Assembly: GCA_030603265.1 (NCBI GenBank)
Contig: JAUVYD010000070.1
Coordinates: 1-7,305 of the forward strand
Reading direction: 5' to 3'
DNA: 7,305 nucleotides
DNA from: Dehalococcoidia bacterium
GTDB taxonomy: Bacteria > Chloroflexota > Dehalococcoidia > GIF9 > AB-539-J10
The position numbers and the translations under genes were made by a program. How positions within the stretch are numbered: the first letter of the stretch is position 1; every line of letters starts with the position of its first letter. Shown here piece after piece: positions 6,271 to 7,305 of the stretch. Below the pieces are notes generated by a model. It was not told where the DNA came from. It made no database searches and saw nothing but the letters and a program-made list of their open reading frames with translations.

Positions 6271-6298
6271 GAGATAAGTATGGTGTCCCCCGAACTCA
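6271..6298 (-). repeat. Right terminal inverted repeat of the miniature element
   Basis: On the minus strand this arm begins TGAGTTCGGGGGACACC. Its first three bases (6298-6296) are the stop codon of the carboxylase gene, so the element abuts that coding sequence exactly. Confidence 0.9.
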
Positions 6299-7305
6299 GA
6301 ATTTCTTCGGCCAGTTGCCAAGCAGATGCTTGCTCATGCCGCGGGTTTCCGAATTCCGAACTATGTCGAGCACGTTGATGAGGTACTTACGGGTGTCGTA
6401 TGGATTGATGACGTCCTGCAGCCAGTATGAGCCCGCGGCAGGGTATGGCGAAGTATCCGACTGCATCTTCTCCACCAGCTCGCGCCTTTCCTCTTCCGGC
6501 AGATTGCCATATACCACATCTGCTGCAATCGCCGGGTCCATGAAGCCAATCTCCGCCGTCGGCCATGCGACCAGGAAATCATGCCCGCTTCCAAGGCTGC
6601 ACGTGTTTATCATCGCCTGTCCGTAGTTCTTGCGGATGTTGATGGTGACTTTCGGAACCGTCACCTGCATCAGCGCCTGGATCTGGTTCACAACGCGGGA
6701 GCCGACCCTTTTCACCTCCGCTTCCCTGCCGGTCATGTGGCCGGGCGTATCATTCAGGAAGATGAGGGGGATGTTGTAGGAATCGCACAGGCACATGAAG
6801 CTCATGGACTTCTCCAGTGCATCGGTGTCCGTGGACCCCACGTTCACAAGCGGATTACTGGCCTGTATGCCGACCACGTGCCCGTCGATGCGAGCGAGGC
6901 AGGTGATGACCATGGCGCCGAAAGCGGGCTTCAGCTCCATGTACTCCCCTCCGTCAACGATGCACCGCACAATCTTGTGCATGTCGTAGACCCTTGTGTT
7001 CTTCTCAGGAAGAAAGTCGAGGATTTTCGCCATCCTCTCTTCTGAACCATCCGGCACAGGGCGAACGGGAGGGAGTTGCTTGTTGTTGTCCGGCATGTAG
7101 TCGAGATATTTCCTGATGATGTCGAAACAGTGCTCCTCGTCCTCCGCCACCTGGTCGGTCATTCCGGTCAGCTTGGAGTGGACCTTCCATCCACCCATCT
7201 CCTCGCCCGTGTACGTCTGCCCGATGGCTCTGCCCAGGGCTCTCGGACCTGAGACTGCGATAGCACTTCCCTTGACCTGAACCACGAAGTCCGCCACGCA
7301 TGCCT
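6296..7305 (-). CDS. Acyl-CoA carboxylase carboxyltransferase subunit (propionyl-CoA carboxylase beta type; partial, N-terminus beyond right edge)
   Basis: This is the carboxyltransferase component of a biotin-dependent acyl-CoA carboxylase, which moves carboxyl from biotin to an acyl-CoA such as propionyl- or acetyl-CoA. The last 335 residues are visible of a usual 510-520, counting the first complete codon as 1. The frame is open to the edge. A GTG at 7297 is internal, because ADFVVQVKGSAIAVSGP (4-20) matches the middle of the N-terminal crotonase-like domain. Other landmarks are GGWKVHSKLTGMTDQVAEDE (37-56), GIQASNPLVNVGSTDTDALEK (145-165), LNDTPGHMTG (183-192) and the second oxyanion-hole region TVPKVTINIRKNYGQAM (215-231). 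The glycine pair usual in RKxYGGA is Gly-Gln here. The tail DVINPYDTRKYLINVL ends in the expected NWPKKF, so the C-terminus is intact. The mobile element begins at its stop codon, and the methyltransferase gene lies downstream on the same strand. Acyl specificity cannot be assigned. Confidence 0.92.
   Translation of the reverse strand, partial: ACVADFVVQVKGSAIAVSGPRALGRAIGQTYTGEEMGGWKVHSKLTGMTDQVAEDEEHCFDIIRKYLDYMPDNNKQLPPVRPVPDGSEERMAKILDFLPEKNTRVYDMHKIVRCIVDGGEYMELKPAFGAMVITCLARIDGHVVGIQASNPLVNVGSTDTDALEKSMSFMCLCDSYNIPLIFLNDTPGHMTGREAEVKRVGSRVVNQIQALMQVTVPKVTINIRKNYGQAMINTCSLGSGHDFLVAWPTAEIGFMDPAIAADVVYGNLPEEERRELVEKMQSDTSPYPAAGSYWLQDVINPYDTRKYLINVLDIVRNSETRGMSKHLLGNWPKKF

Larger units (their letters stand above)
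6117..6298 (-). mobile_element. 182-bp miniature element (MITE-like), internally deleted relative of a RAYT/Y1 transposase element
   Basis: Two 28-bp arms in opposite orientation (6117-6144 and 6271-6298) match at 27 of 28 positions and enclose 126 bp. Read on the minus strand, the interior begins at the right arm, passes an untranslated lead and reaches an ATG at 6233 beginning MARITRV, the usual start of REP-associated tyrosine transposases. It then switches to GELGRRLRRRRLGPEPK, which resembles their C-terminal tail. The active-site middle is absent, so the copy could move only with a transposase supplied from elsewhere. It fills the gap between the carboxylase stop codon and the methyltransferase. 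No clear target duplication is seen. Confidence 0.7.

Noticed and set aside
6111..6309. TCTTCG present on both sides of the miniature element (6111-6116 and 6304-6309), as a possible target-site duplication
   Set aside because: The right copy is 5 bp away from the repeat end and inside the carboxylase C-terminal codons. A 6-mer match is weak, and Y1-type elements do not normally make target duplications.
5662..6378. 238-codon plus-strand frame opposite the methyltransferase and carboxylase end
   Set aside because: It crosses two real genes and the mobile element, and its product (Ser/Arg-rich) has no family resemblance.
7295..7297. GTG at 7297 as the start of the carboxylase gene
   Set aside because: The frame continues upstream to the window edge, and the residues at this point match the interior of the carboxyltransferase domain. 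The gene is cut by the window and does not start here.

Overview
This 7.3 kb window is a bacterial chromosomal segment of moderately high GC (roughly 55-60% by eye) with six protein-coding genes. No rRNA, tRNA or CRISPR array is visible. The gene set is a lipoprotein serpin, a LuxE/PaaK-type acyl-protein synthetase, a biotin-dependent acyl-CoA carboxylase carboxyltransferase subunit and a GPH-type sugar symporter. Together with the sequence style of the serpin, this recalls anaerobic Chloroflexota (Dehalococcoidia-like) from sediment or groundwater. That placement is an inference from family resemblance and was not tested.

Layout. Positions 1-1008 (minus strand) hold a serpin lipoprotein gene that runs off the left edge. 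A divergent intergenic region (1015-1259) has a good sigma70-type promoter reading right and a weaker one reading left. Three genes follow on the plus strand: the LuxE-family acyl-protein synthetase (1260-2645), a transglutaminase-like protein (2802-3770) and a 12-TM GPH/MelB-type transporter (3889-5265). The gaps between them are 156 and 118 bp, and the first contains a strong 13-bp-arm inverted repeat. After a 53-bp convergent gap come two minus-strand genes: a SpoU/TrmH-family RNA 2'-O-methyltransferase (5319-6095, with an open frame back to 6233) and, upstream of it, the carboxyltransferase subunit (6296 to beyond the right edge).

The most unusual structure lies between the last two genes. 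A 182-bp miniature mobile element (6117-6298) is bounded by 28-bp terminal inverted repeats that match at 27 of 28 positions. Its interior keeps what look like the first nine codons and the last twenty or so codons of a REP-associated tyrosine transposase (RAYT, Y1 family), with the catalytic middle deleted. The outermost bases of one repeat supply the stop codon of the carboxylase gene. The other repeat, read in frame, extends the methyltransferase reading frame by 46 residues that do not belong to that family.

How the genes may work together. The LuxE-like, transglutaminase-like and transporter genes share a strand and follow one promoter, so they may be co-expressed. No LuxC reductase or LuxAB luciferase is in the window, so bioluminescence is not implied. 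An acyl- or carboxyl-activating enzyme beside a possible amidase/acyltransferase fold and a permease suggests a small uncharacterised modification-and-transport module. That is a hypothesis. The carboxylase belongs to propionyl/acetyl-CoA-type metabolism, and the methyltransferase is housekeeping RNA modification.
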